Assembly: GCA_025890175.1 (NCBI GenBank)
Contig: JANPYM010000019.1
Coordinates: 248,001 to 312,000 of the forward strand
DNA length: 64,000 nucleotides
Origin: Ciborinia camelliae
Taxonomy: Eukaryota; Ascomycota; Leotiomycetes; Helotiales; Sclerotiniaceae
Reading direction: 5' to 3'
Below, piece after piece: positions 48,238 through 57,956 of this stretch. The stretch's first letter is position 1, and each line of letters begins with the position of its first letter. A program made the translations under genes and the position numbers. Below the pieces are notes generated by a model that made no database searches, had not been told where the DNA came from, and saw nothing but the letters and a program-made list of their open reading frames with translations.

Positions 48238-48417
48238 TGTCGGATCACCTCGGTGGTATTGTTGATATCAACAGGTTTCATAAAGTAGTATATTGTAATT
48301 GCATCTGGATCGTAGATCGATCTGCATGGGCTTATATGCCCGCTGCGCGGGCATATCGGCCGCACGCGGCCGCACGTCCCGGTGAATCTGCCCTGCAGAT
48401 TCACTGGTATCGCAACA
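48238..48417 (-). mobile_element. Solo LTR, family C, copy 2 (reverse)
   Basis: 180-bp reverse-oriented copy of 38857-39035, with TG..CA ends and a perfect 5-bp target duplication CTAGG (48233-48237 and 48418-48422). Same TATA/hairpin core (GGGCTTATATGCCC, GCCCGCTGCGCGGGC). Confidence 0.92.
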
Positions 48418-48603
48418 CTAGGAAAGGGTGTAACAGATAAATTTGAAGAGGGGTGAAGTGGTGGGTGAAGTGGAAGATGGAGTGGGGGGTAGATAAATGT
48501 AGGAAACTACGGATTGGGAATAGCTTCATTTTAGCGTGCTTTGGAGTAGCATAAAAGCTTGTACTTTCGAAGTCTTAAAACAAACCAGTTCCTTCCTCTT
48601 CAA

Positions 48604-48978
48604 CTATTAGTGAACCACTTTTCTAAGGTAAAGTGGAATATAAATTGGTAGGAGTAAAGTGGGAGGGATGAAATAAAAAAAATAGAATGGGAATAGGAAA
48701 GATAAAGTGGAAGAAATAAAGTGGCAAAAGTAAAATGAAAGAAGTGAAATGGAAAAAATGAAATGAAAGAAGTAAAGTAAAAAAGATAAAATAGAAGGGA
48801 TGAAGTGAAAGAGGTAAAATAGAAAAAGTAAAATAAAAAACGTAAAGTGAGAAGAATGAAATAGAAAAAAAGAAATGAAAGAAATAAAGTTAAAAAAAAA
48901 GAAAAAAAAAAAGAAAAAGTGCAATGAGAGATAGAGTGGAATATAAAATGGAAGAAATGAAATGGAAGGGGTGAAATG
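48604..48978. repeat. Purine-rich tandem repeat truncating the gypsy integrase
   Basis: About 370 bases of degenerate AGTGAAATGGAAAAAATGAA / GAAATAAAGT units, nearly all A and G on the plus strand. The integrase frame runs into it right after its second catalytic Asp region and turns into a false Phe/Ser/Leu-rich protein. Confidence 0.8.
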
Positions 48979-49560
48979 TCGGCTCCAGTAGCGCCTACAG
49001 TAGGAAAAGCCCATATGTAACGTGAGAAATAATCTATAACTAAAAGAATATGTGAAAAGAAAATGAAGCCTTCTTTGTCGAAAAGTTCGTCATTGTAATC
49101 GAGAGGCTGTACTGTCAATCTTAAACGGATGAGTTTTTGGACTACTGGCCATATTAGTCCGAGTAGTTGAGCTTTGTTGACGTAGGTAGGAGGGAAAGGT
49201 CCGATGTAGTCAAAACCCACGAGGATGAGAGGTCTGTTGATTTTGTATGGGACCAGTTGAGTGATTCTTTGGCGAATTCCGTGTTTAGCGCATTTGATAC
49301 ATCCCAGGATGTAGTACTTGACGTCTGCGACGAGGGTTGGCCAATAGTATTCTCTTAGCCTCTTGATGGTGAGCTCAGCGGCGTAGTGTCCTTCCAGGTC
49401 GTGTGCGTGAGACAAGATGTCGGCGACTTCGTTCTTGAGAATGCATTTCTTCTCCACTTCACGGAGGCAATAAAAGAGTTCGTCCCCGAACATAACGAAG
49501 TTCTTGGCGTGTCGAATGAAGGAGGCTCGATCCAGGCGGGACATCTCCTCGGGGATTGTG
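48979..49560 (-). pseudogene. Ty3/gypsy integrase, partial
   Basis: The frame has the zinc-binding H..H..C..C region (HAHDLEGHYAAELTIKRLRE, YILGCIKCAKHG), then FDYIGPFPPT with the first catalytic Asp and ILLVIDYFSRYIWAFP with the second. The third acidic residue, the rest of the catalytic core and the C-terminal domain are absent because a purine-rich repeat follows. It is linked to the upstream RNase H frame by a frameshift near 49530. Confidence 0.85.
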
Positions 49561-50970
49561 CCTGTAGAAACGTAATTGAATATATCTCACCATACCATTC
49601 GTCATCTTCATACTTGCTGGACACAGGGCCGAACTGCGTGTTGTAAGAAAGAACGAAAAGCTGAGATGAATGAAGGGAGTATTCGGGAAGGGCAATCTCG
49701 CCGTGCGTGTCGAGTTGAGTTTGGGAACTCGCGGTGTCCCGTAGACGAAGAAGTTCGTTATAGCCTCCCTTGCCGTCCTTCCAGATCCATACTGGCTCAC
49801 CGGGATCTCGAGACAAGTGGCCGAGAGAATGGATGATGTCGTCTGGCTCGCAGTTTTCGTCTGGGAAGATGGTCCGAGAGAGAGCGTCTGCAACCTTGTT
49901 GCGAGGACCTGGAATATAAGCGATGGAAATGTTGAGAGCAAAGAGCTCCATCGCTTAGCGAGCGTAGATGCCCTGAGTTTCAGCGTGAGGAGAGAGAAAG
50001 TGAGTGAGGGGTAGGTGGTTTGTGTGTACTATACTCTCCTCGATACCTCTAAAGTAGTAATAGTATTTCCGGACGAATTCGACAATAGCGAATAATTCCC
50101 TTTTGTATATCCCATAATTTCTCTGTGTCTTATTGAAAAAAAAGGAGTCGTAAAGTACTGGGTAGGTGATTGGTTTCGCAAAGGATCCCGTGGAGCAGGG
50201 TCGGAGTTGGGTAATAAAGCATCCCGCGCCGTAAGCGCTAGCGTCAGAGTACATGCGGATAGGAAGGGTATAGTCAACGCCATATGATTCCACGACCTCG
50301 GAACATTTGGTGCGCAAAAACTCGAAAGCAAGTTTTTCGCATTCCCCCCATTTCCACTCAACCTTACCAGTAAGTTGGGAAAGAGGGCGAGAAATTTCTG
50401 CAAAGTTCTTAACGCCTCTCCGAGTAAGTTGTACTGTAGCCAGAAAGCTCCGAACGGCCGTTTGGTCCTTGGGTACAGGAAATGTGCTGATTTTAAGGGA
50501 GCGGGAGGGTTTAGTTTCCATAGCGCCACCGGCTTTGTGAAGAACTCCTAGGGCTTCTATCTGACCCACGAACAGGTGTAGTTTCTTGAAGAAAAGCCGC
50601 AACTGCGCGAACGCGAGTCTTGGAAAAATGTGACTGGCCAAAGTCTCGTACGCGGCCTCGAAGGTCTTCTAGCCGGAAAAGATATCATCGACGTAAAACT
50701 TGGTCTTAGCCAAGCCTTAAGGGGTGCTTGGTTCTAAGATAGAAGAAAAGAATCCATCATGAGAGGGAAAGCGGTACTTAGCTGGCAAAGGGGGTATATA
50801 CTCGAAAATGATGTAAAGCAGCTCAAACATAAAGAAACAGGCTGTCTGCGTTCCCTGGGGAACTCGGGTGGGTTGTTAATAAACGAAATTTCCGATGGTA
50901 AATGCAAAAATATAACGATCGTCAGGATGAAGTGGCATAGCCCAGTAAACGTATTTCAAATCAAGTTAGC
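49480..50970 (-). pseudogene. Ty3/gypsy reverse transcriptase core and RNase H
   Basis: A single frame with in-frame stops. The RT palm is seen as LDLKYVYWAMPLHPDD, RVPQGTQTA and FYVDDIFSG (catalytic YVDD near 50672-50683). RNase H follows with MYSDASAYGAGCF (first catalytic Asp), TQRNYGIYKRELFAIVEF (Glu) and IPGPRNKVADALSR (last Asp). Stops fall at 50966-50968, before QPTRVPQG, before GLAKTK, after FSG and at 49953-49955. All are TAA or TAG where family members have sense codons such as CAA or CAG, consistent with RIP. Confidence 0.9.
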
Positions 50971-51781
50971 AGAAGACTTGATGACTAGGGTGAGAAAGAT
51001 ACTCATGCACATCCTGAGAAAGTCCGCAGTAACTACCGGGCATGATCTCCTTAACATTGGAATAATCGAAGACTACCCACAACTCGGGTTCTGGGTCATC
51101 ATCCTCGAGATTGGCCGGGTAGTGCATTCCTGGCTTCTTCACGACTAAGGGCGTTGCCGACCAATCGGATAAACATCCATTGGCATGAACGGTGTATTCA
51201 TACATGTGACAAGCTTGTCCTTCGGACACGATCTTGTTGAGCCAATACAACTGTTGAGGAGTGTATCTTGGTCTGAACCTACTTTTATGGGGTTTTGTCC
51301 CTGGTCTCAGCCGTACTCGATGAGTATAGAGAGGAGTGGGAGGTATGTGCTCGAGCTCCGTGGCATTCAAATCCTTGTAGGTGTATAGCAAACGAATCAC
51401 TTTTTGTCTAAGCTCACCTGTGGCCAATGGTCCTATATCGGTTGTGTTCCGGGGAATGGAAAACCATTCGTCTATCTTCTCCTGAGGGTCATTAGACAAT
51501 TGTCGTGGACGAGGACGCCTTTTGGTCGGGTAAGGATGCTCCCTTGGGGGGGAAGTTCCCCTATCATCTTCGGAAATGACGGCTGTGGCTGAAGCAACGT
51601 ACTCGTCACCTCTCTTAACGGTTAGTTTGATCTTTGGGGAAGATGAGCAAAAAGAGAAATCCATTTCTGAGAGGATCCCTGGTGGAATATCGGTTCCGCT
51701 AAGCTGGTCAAGGGCATTGATATCCTGGAACAGTTGGGCACGAGGGGCAAAAGAGAAAGTGTTAGCATTTGAGGTCATCAT
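50966..51781 (-). pseudogene. Ty3/gypsy RT N-terminal region
   Basis: Begins with a linker and continues into YTHRVRLRPGTKPHKSRFRP, the leading strand of gypsy RT ('H.I....G..P......R'). SDWSATPLVVKKPG and ELWVVFDYSNVKEIMPGSY follow. It is in the same frame as the downstream RT core, separated only by a TAA. An Arg-rich spacer between protease and RT is visible (PTKRRPRPRQ). Confidence 0.9.
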
Positions 51782-51885
51782 ATTAGAATAGCAATTGAGG
51801 GCGAGGCTTTTATAACAGACTTTCTCAGGTCCTTCTTCACTTGGCCGCAGAGGGAAATTGAACAGTTTATAGTCGTGCCGGGGAC

Positions 51886-52656
51886 TTATAAGTTTAAAGA
51901 ACCGGAAGTTGAGGAATCGTCGCTGCCGGAGCTGGATTGAGAAGATTCGTCGGTAGACGAGGATTGGGTGGAAGAACTCGAAGAGTCTGATGGCGCGTCG
52001 TCCGAAAAGTGAACATGCTTCTCTGGCTTGAAGGTTGCTCGAGACTTCTCGTCTCCGGATGTCATGAGCAACTTGGCCTTCTGCACTACGGATCTGTACT
52101 TTGGGTCGGTTGGATAAAGAACCAATTGATGAGACGCTGATTGTCGAAGTCGAGAGGTCTCTAGCTCCACACGTTCTTCATGTCGGTCCCCGTCTCCAAT
52201 GACAATTGTTGAACGGAAAACGTCCAGATGTGCCTTGACGGTGAAAAGCCATGGTAAGCCGAGAAGAAGGTTCTTTTGGTTCTTGTTGGCAGTGGTCTTG
52301 TTGTCGTCCGGGCGGATGAAAGCGTGAACAATGCGCTGAATTCCCTCAACAGTGAAGGAGAACGAGGTATATTCTGAAAGACTGGTGTCTGAGCCGTCTG
52401 CGACTCCCATAGCAATTCGCTGATTCGGAGATATGACGAAGCGGGGTAAGGCGAGATGATCGGCGAGTGCAGAAGATATGATGTTTCCGTCCGAGCCTTG
52501 GTCGACGATACAATGAGCTGTAGACAGGACTACGGAAGTAGGTTGTCCTTCATAGTCGGGTACTAGACATGTGCCGGAAATGCGAAAGGGGCGGTCGGAT
52601 TCGCTGATTCGGATCATGACTGGAGTTGTAGGTACTTCGCAGGCTGGAAGGTTCAA
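51886..52656 (-). pseudogene. Ty3/gypsy aspartic protease
   Basis: The active-site segment CIVDQGSDGNIISSALADHL and the later LLLGLPWLF are the two hallmarks of gypsy retropepsins (D-S/Q-G..; hydrophobic-LG..W). The C-terminal third is a low-complexity Ser-rich tail. The frame is open, but differs from that of the flanking gag and RT frames. Confidence 0.85.
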
Positions 52657-52762
52657 GCTATGCTCGCTTCCAACTTGGGCTGAAAGGCTCGGAATGTGAT
52701 AAGCTGGGTCGTTCTGCTTGTGCGGAAAGAACTGCTCGGACTGCTTCTTGTTAATATGGATG

Positions 52763-54028
52763 TTAGACAGATTGGTATATATCTATCTGGCTGATTCTGG
52801 AAGGATGGACATGGCTCAGCTCATCGAGCTCTGCGACTAAGGCAGTCGACTTTGTTTGTAATTCTTCCTCGAATTGTACAGTGGGGGAGCGATACTTCAT
52901 CTTCTTCTTGGTGTTAACTCGTTGAATGAGAAGCTTCAAATTCTTTGCGGCATCTGGGGAAACCTGAAGGAAGTCGAGAAGGTTGATGCCGTTTGCACCT
53001 AGTGTAAAACGTTGCATAAGTTCTTTGTAGTCAATCGGGTCTGAGCCTTCTCGAGCAGCGATGTTGGAAAGGGGTCTGGGAACTCTGTGTTTTAGTTTGC
53101 CCGAGGGAAGGGAGGGAAAGTCCGTGACTTGAGAGGCTGTTTGGGAAGAATGTTCGGTAGTTGGTTTCTTAGATTGTAAATCTTTAGGTTTGGGTGGAGA
53201 TTGAGTTTGTTGTGGCTTTTCAGGTTGTGGCTGAGTTTGTTCTTCTCCCCTATCGGTTAGGGCGGATGTACGTTGTCGCTTCCGAGCAGCCAGCGAGTTA
53301 GAGTAAGATGAGACTTGTTGTTCAAATTCGTCATCTGCATCGGTTCCTTCATCCTCAGGGTCGGGATTCTGAAAGGAAGAAGGAGTATCATCGAGACCGA
53401 AAGTGTTGTATTTCTCGTACTCCTGAACTGAGTTCTTGTTTGGGGAAGGGGAAAAGATGTGTCCGGATCTGGCGTAGACTGTGCCATTGCCAGTATTGGG
53501 TGACGAAGTGTTGCTGCGGAAATCCTGTAACTGCACTGTTCGTGGGGCTGGTCCCGGGTTTCGTTCGACATACTTTCGATACTCGTCTTCCTGGCTCCAA
53601 TTGCCGACGCATATATATGCCATGTTGCTTCGTACGGAGGTCGTGTTAGGGAGGATGATCTTTCGAAGAACGGCTTGTTCCCAGATGGGTAAGTGTCGGT
53701 TTCCATTTGGGCAGTTGTTTCTATAATGACCGTAATCACCGCAGGCGAAGCACAGAGGTTTTCGGGAGAAATCGTACTCATCGGATTCATTCACGATGGG
53801 GTGAGATTCTGTGGAGGGATCTGGCCTTATTGTTCGAGGATTGGTTGTTGTTGTAGGAAGCGGTGGGTTGTTGCTGTTGAGAAGGTGCGTTATTGTAGTT
53901 GGAGTTGTTAGAATTGTTTGAATTATAATTATGGCTGTTATTGTTATTGTTGGGTCAATTGTTATCTCGATTTTGAGCAGGTTTGAGTTGCTGCTGCAAG
54001 ACCTCGAGTTTCTTGGGAACATCCTCAA
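52763..54028 (-). pseudogene. Ty3/gypsy gag, nucleocapsid part with CCHC knuckle
   Basis: Open frame of 421 codons. Residues about 95-108 form the zinc knuckle CFACGDYGHYRNNC (C-x2-C-x4-H-x4-C), which binds element RNA. Around it are Asn/Thr/Pro-rich linkers, an acidic DPEDEGTDADDEFE stretch and a helical end (IDYKELMQRFTLGANGI). The N-terminal part of this frame overlaps the end of the upstream gag frame, indicating a frameshift. Confidence 0.85.
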
Positions 54029-54894
54029 GACTAACGTCTTTCAAATGATCTTTGACGAGCTTGAGGGCTTCGTTCTCGTTCAGAGAGGCTTGAAGGTCAA
54101 GATTCTTTTGAGTGTTGCATAGGATGGAGTAGGATTCTTTGAGGGACTTACACACTGCATTATTAGAGATAGCGGTTTTGCGAAGCTTGGCGTCACTTAG
54201 ACCCTTGATGAAGTTGGTGACGAGAGTTTCCTGGAGTTCTGTATTGAGGATGTTGGCATTTTTTTTCCGTGAAAGATATATCTTTCGTTCCGAGTTCATA
54301 TTGGAGTTCTGCGGTGCGTTTGAAATATGCAGCCAGCGTCTCGTTCTTGGTTTGTCGGTGGCTTCTGAGGTTGAGAAGAGCCGTTTCTGACGAATCCTGG
54401 TCCTTGTGGGAAGGAAACTTGTCTTTAAGGTTCTGGATGAAGCTGTTTTGCAGTTCAATGGTGGCTGCGTTCATATTATCAAGGATCTCAGAGTATTTGT
54501 CCTGATCTTCGAGCCATCTGAGGGCTTTACTGGTTAGTTTCAGCTGGGTGATGTTGAAGAAGGCGTAAGGCTGGTATTGCCGATCCTCGAGGCTGAGATT
54601 GATAACTTGTTTGGTTTTTCGAAGCCATGAGATGGAGGTCATGTTGATACCATCGAACTCGGGGATATCTTTGGTTTTGATGAGCTTCCAATGCGCTCTG
54701 GCTGCTGCCGCGTCAAACGCCATGGCGGATGTGGATTCCGAAGGAACCAGATGTCTAAGTAGTGCAAGGTTGATAAAATTATTAGAAGAATGATCTGAGG
54801 ACGAAGATGAACGTGAGGGTGAAGGTGAAAGTGATTTGGGGATCAGATCGATGAGGTTGAGTTTCAAGATAAGGCGAAAGAGTTGCAGAACCAA
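53955..54894 (-). pseudogene. Ty3/gypsy gag, capsid part (frameshifted)
   Basis: From 54894 a Ser-rich leader is followed by HWKLIKTKDIPEFDGINM, WLRKTKQVINL and LRSHRQTKNETLAAYFKRTA, the order of the retrotransposon gag domain ('F.G....W......F.......L..L.Q...E.....'). At an A-run (plus strand T8 at about 54258-54265) the frame changes and continues as ILNTELQETLVTNFIKGLSD and a helical tail to 53955. The homopolymer points to a one-base slippage mutation. Confidence 0.85.
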
Positions 54895-55387
54895 ACGTTC
54901 TGAAGGGTTGCGGATTGTTCTTGTGAGCTCGAGGATGAGAGGTAGATATTGTTCCTTGTTTGTCGAATCAAGTTCTGGGAGGTATTGGAATAGTCTAACT
55001 AGAAGGTGACGGTAAAGGTGAGATGGGGAAGGTGGGTTCCAGATTGGCTGTTTTACCGAAGTGATCTAATTGTTGGTGTGGGGTTGGGGTTTCTGGAAGA
55101 GAAAGAAGGTGGTTGTGGGGATGGTTCTGAGGGAGTGACCCCAAGTAAAGGAAGAAGAAGGACGAAGGTATTTATTTTGTGTTTGTCAAGAAGGTGTGTT
55201 AGATAGGATGGAAAGAAGTTGCTGAAAGAGAGTCATTCAACGTAGAAAATTCCGGATTCTTGTTGGAGTTTATCATCAATAGAATAGCTTCTGGCGATCT
55301 CGATGGGTCAAGCTTTAAACATTTGAATGGCGTTTAGTTCTTTGCGATCTTCTCAAGTAAAGAGTTTTTTGAAAAACACAATTTTTA
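54895..55387. other. Leader side of the gypsy element, no LTR found
   Basis: The element's 5' LTR would be expected here (minus strand), but I see no TG..CA repeat with a partner elsewhere. No 3' LTR is seen below 48600 either. The element is probably truncated at both ends. Confidence 0.45.
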
Positions 55388-55830
55388 TCATTCCTATAGT
55401 ATTAGGTTCCAAGCATAGTACTCGCTTAGTACTATACGCTAGGCACTAGCGTCAGTTCAGTACAGCTAGGTACCTAGGTCTATATAAGGTTCAGCTATCC
55501 TGCACCTTCTTTTAGCATTAGAATCTAGATTTTCATCAATACGAACCTAGTTCTTCATTCATTATGTTGGGAAAATCATGTGACCACCTGCACGTGACTA
55601 GCACGTGATCAGGCACGTGATGGTTCGACTAGCATCGCGAACCTACTAGAACGCCTAGTGCGTCCTAGTACGTTCTAGTACAGCACTAGACCTCTATATA
55701 ATCATCTACTCTAGCATAGCTTCATCAATCAGAGATTATCAACATACACACACTACAGACTGAAAGTACTTTACACTTTTGAAACCACGTTGATACCAAC
55801 ACATTAGATTCCCAAGTCGTCCTCGTGATA
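55388..55830 (+). repeat. 201-bp direct repeat, left copy, split by a solo LTR
   Basis: TCATTCCTATAGTATTAGGT to GTCGTCCTCGTGATA, about 92 percent identical to 56799-56996 once the LTR insertion (55565-55801 plus the 5-bp duplication) is removed. It contains TCTATATAAGG, a likely TATA box, and lies directly upstream of the AT-hook/coiled-coil gene. It may be the promoter and leader of that gene, or an LTR without TG..CA ends. Confidence 0.8.
55565..55801 (+). mobile_element. Solo LTR, family D, with CATTA target duplication
   Basis: 237 bp with TGTTGG..CCAACA ends, flanked by the perfect 5-bp duplication CATTA (55560-55564 and 55802-55806). The uninterrupted copy at 56799-56996 gives the empty site. 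Inside are three CACGTGA motifs (near 55590-55621) and CTCTATATAATC, placing U3 and TATA in plus orientation. Confidence 0.95.
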
Positions 55831-55930
55831 CATACTACTATTTTGTCTTCATCACTCCATCGTGATTTCCACAACAAATACACCATCTACTATTCTTCTT
55901 ATCATACTTTTTTACACATACTCTTTTACT

Positions 55931-56713
55931 ATGCCGAATAATCCCCGCGGCCGGCCTAAGAAGGGACAAGTTCCTATAGCACAGGCCGACGAACCGGATG
56001 TTGCAGCGGGGGCTAACCTTCGTTCTCAAAGCGACATGATGGAGTAAGTCTATATTCAGAATGTATATTTCCAAAAATAGAAAAAAAAGCTAACCTTTTT
56101 CCCAAGACAACACCGAAACGAAACAAGAGAATACGAAAATAAGATTCAGGATTTGAAGACTGAGTTGGAGAATGCCAAAAACGAATACGAAAAGGGGATT
56201 CAGGATTCCAAGACCGAGTTGGAGAATGCCAAAAACGACTACCAAACGTGGATTCAGGATTTCAAGACCGAGTTGGAGAATGCCAAAAACGACTACCAAA
56301 CGAGGAGTCAGGATTTCAAGATTAAGTGGGAGAATGTCAAAAACGAATACGAAAAGGGGATTCAGGATTTGAAGACTGAGTTCGAGAATGCCAAAAACGA
56401 CTACCAAACGAGGATTCAGGATTTCAAGATTAAGTGGGAGAATGCCAAAAACGAATACGAAAAGGGGATCCAGGATTTGAAGACTGAGTTGAACAATGCC
56501 GAAGCCGAAGTAAGAGATACCAAAACCAAATTGAACAATGCCGAAGCCGAAGTAAGAGATACCAAAACCAAATTGAACCATGCCCATGATGAGTTGCAAG
56601 AGAAGAAAGCTTCGATGAATAAGTTGCAGAAGGAGAATGATTCATTGCACAAGGAGAAAGATTCATTGGAAGAGCGCTTGAATCACATTCGAGATATGGC
56701 CACAACCGAGTAA
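55931..56713 (+). CDS. AT-hook and coiled-coil protein, two exons, 239 residues
   Basis: Exons 55931-56043 and 56107-56713 join in frame over a 63-base intron with GTAAGT, a GCTAAC branch site and CCCAAG. The N terminus has the AT-hook-like PRGRPKKGQ, suggesting DNA binding in A+T-rich minor grooves. From residue about 45 on come six 18-residue repeats of the form ENAKNEYEKGIQDLKTEL, then two 14-residue repeats NNAEAEVRDTKTKL, then a heptad-rich end (KENDSLHKEKDSLEERL). All of this predicts a long coiled coil. No catalytic domain. The 54- and 42-bp DNA repeats imply recent length change. It lies between two 200-bp direct repeats, so it may be a repeated or mobile gene. Confidence 0.75.
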
Positions 56714-56798
56714 TATTGATTGGAAACCATATGAGTTGGGTTGTATGTGTGACGAAGTTACAGGTGTACGGGTCACGTGTCTAGGTGGTGAATGCTCT

Positions 56799-56996
56799 TC
56801 ATTCCTATAGTATTAGGTTCTAGGCATAGTACTCGCTTAGTACTATGCGCTAGGCACTAGCGTCAGTTTAGTACAGCTACCTAGATCTATATAAGGTTCA
56901 GCTATCCTGCACCTTCTTCTAGTATTAGAATCTAGATTTTCATCAATACGAATCCTAACTTCCAAATCATTAGATTCCCAAGTCGTCCTCGTGATA
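56799..56996 (+). repeat. 198-bp direct repeat, right copy
   Basis: Uninterrupted copy of 55388-55830 with the same TATA box. No gene follows it. It begins 86 bases after the stop codon of the coiled-coil gene. Confidence 0.85.
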
Positions 56997-56999
56997 GTA

Positions 57000-57345
57000 T
57001 GGATTCATACACCCAATACCCTTAAGTTAGGGTCTATGGGATATAATTGATCGCCCGCATGTACTATAGCTTTACACATATGGTCTAACAAGATTATTTA
57101 GTGTTAGAGTTAATTTATTCAATCGATGCAATCCATCAATAAACATTACTCATAGACCATTTATCCTCTCTTCTGAAGACAATCGAACACCCATAGGAAC
57201 CCCAGCGTAGGCTCTTCCAGTCCATCGAGACCTTAGGGATTGTAGATTAGATAATCAATAATATTGTTGAACATGTAGTGTGTATTGACTAAAAGCTATG
57301 TATAGGAACTGTAGAGTAGGTACTGTAGAACGAAAGGAAGCTAAG
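57000..57345. other. Intergenic, nothing recognised
   Basis: No ORF, repeat or RNA gene recognised. Confidence 0.4.
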
Positions 57346-57860
57346 CTATACTAGTACGTGGGGTAGACCAGGGGGTAGAAAATAGGTAGGTTTCGTTGAA
57401 GAGGGATGCATCAGCCTTCCATAGATCCCACAGACTTCACGCTCAGCTTCATCGCGAATTTCCATATAAAAGTTCTGCATGCAACTCTTGACGGTTTTCA
57501 GGTCGATCAACTCAGGCCAAGTTTGAGATGATTCGTAAAATGTTTGTGTTGCGATATCGGCCGCGTGCGGCCGATATGCCCGCGGGGCGCGGGCATATAA
57601 GCTCGCAGATCGATCTACGATCGATCTGCATGCTTTTTACAATATACTACCTTACCATTAATATTTTGATACCACCGAGGTGATTCGACAGTTTGAAAGT
57701 CATCCTTTAACAGACTATGAATTGGTTCATTGGAAGTGCTAAGTTGGTGAAGCCTCTTACCTCTAGGTAGCCGTGAGGAAGAGTTGCCTCCAGATATTGA
57801 TTCGCGCGACGGAATGTAGCCAAATTCAGCGCGCTTACGCTTCCGAGATTTTGGAATCAT
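57346..57860 (-). pseudogene. Host ORF interrupted by a solo LTR
   Basis: The frame starts MIPKSRKRKRAEFGYIPSRE, runs through a Ser-rich stretch to LLKDDFQ and then meets the family C LTR at 57690. Below the LTR (57541 downwards) the frame resumes as FYESSQTWPELIDLKTVK and then MEIRDEAEREVCGIY, ending at TAG 57346-57348. Leaving out the LTR and one copy of the GTTTG duplication makes a continuous frame of about 120 codons, so the gene was intact when the LTR arrived. The N terminus has a basic, nuclear-signal-like KSRKRKR. Related sequence occurs at 60348-60445 and 63285-63670. Function unknown; upstream exons are possible. Confidence 0.65.
57547..57690 (+). mobile_element. Solo LTR, family C, copy 3
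   Basis: 144 bp with TGTTG..CGACA ends and a perfect 5-bp target duplication GTTTG (57542-57546 and 57691-57695). Lacks about 30 bases near its start compared with 38857-39035 (the CAGTGAATCTGC segment). Keeps the hairpin and GGGCATATAAGC box. Inserted in the ORF at 57346-57860. Confidence 0.93.
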
Positions 57861-57956
57861 AATTGATAACGTTGTTGGCTGGTGAAGTGATAATGTTGTT
57901 GACCGATGTAATGATGATAGTCCTGACTGTGTATTCTGATGAGAAAAAGATGTAGT

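Noticed and set aside
48600..49014. Phe/Ser-rich 135-codon ORF and the long C-terminal tail of the integrase frame
   Set aside because: Artefact of the purine-rich tandem repeat on the other strand; no protein features.
55388..56996. Calling the 200-bp repeats the LTRs of the neighbouring gypsy element
   Set aside because: They lack TG..CA ends, a primer-binding site and a target duplication, and lie outside and in opposite orientation to the element.
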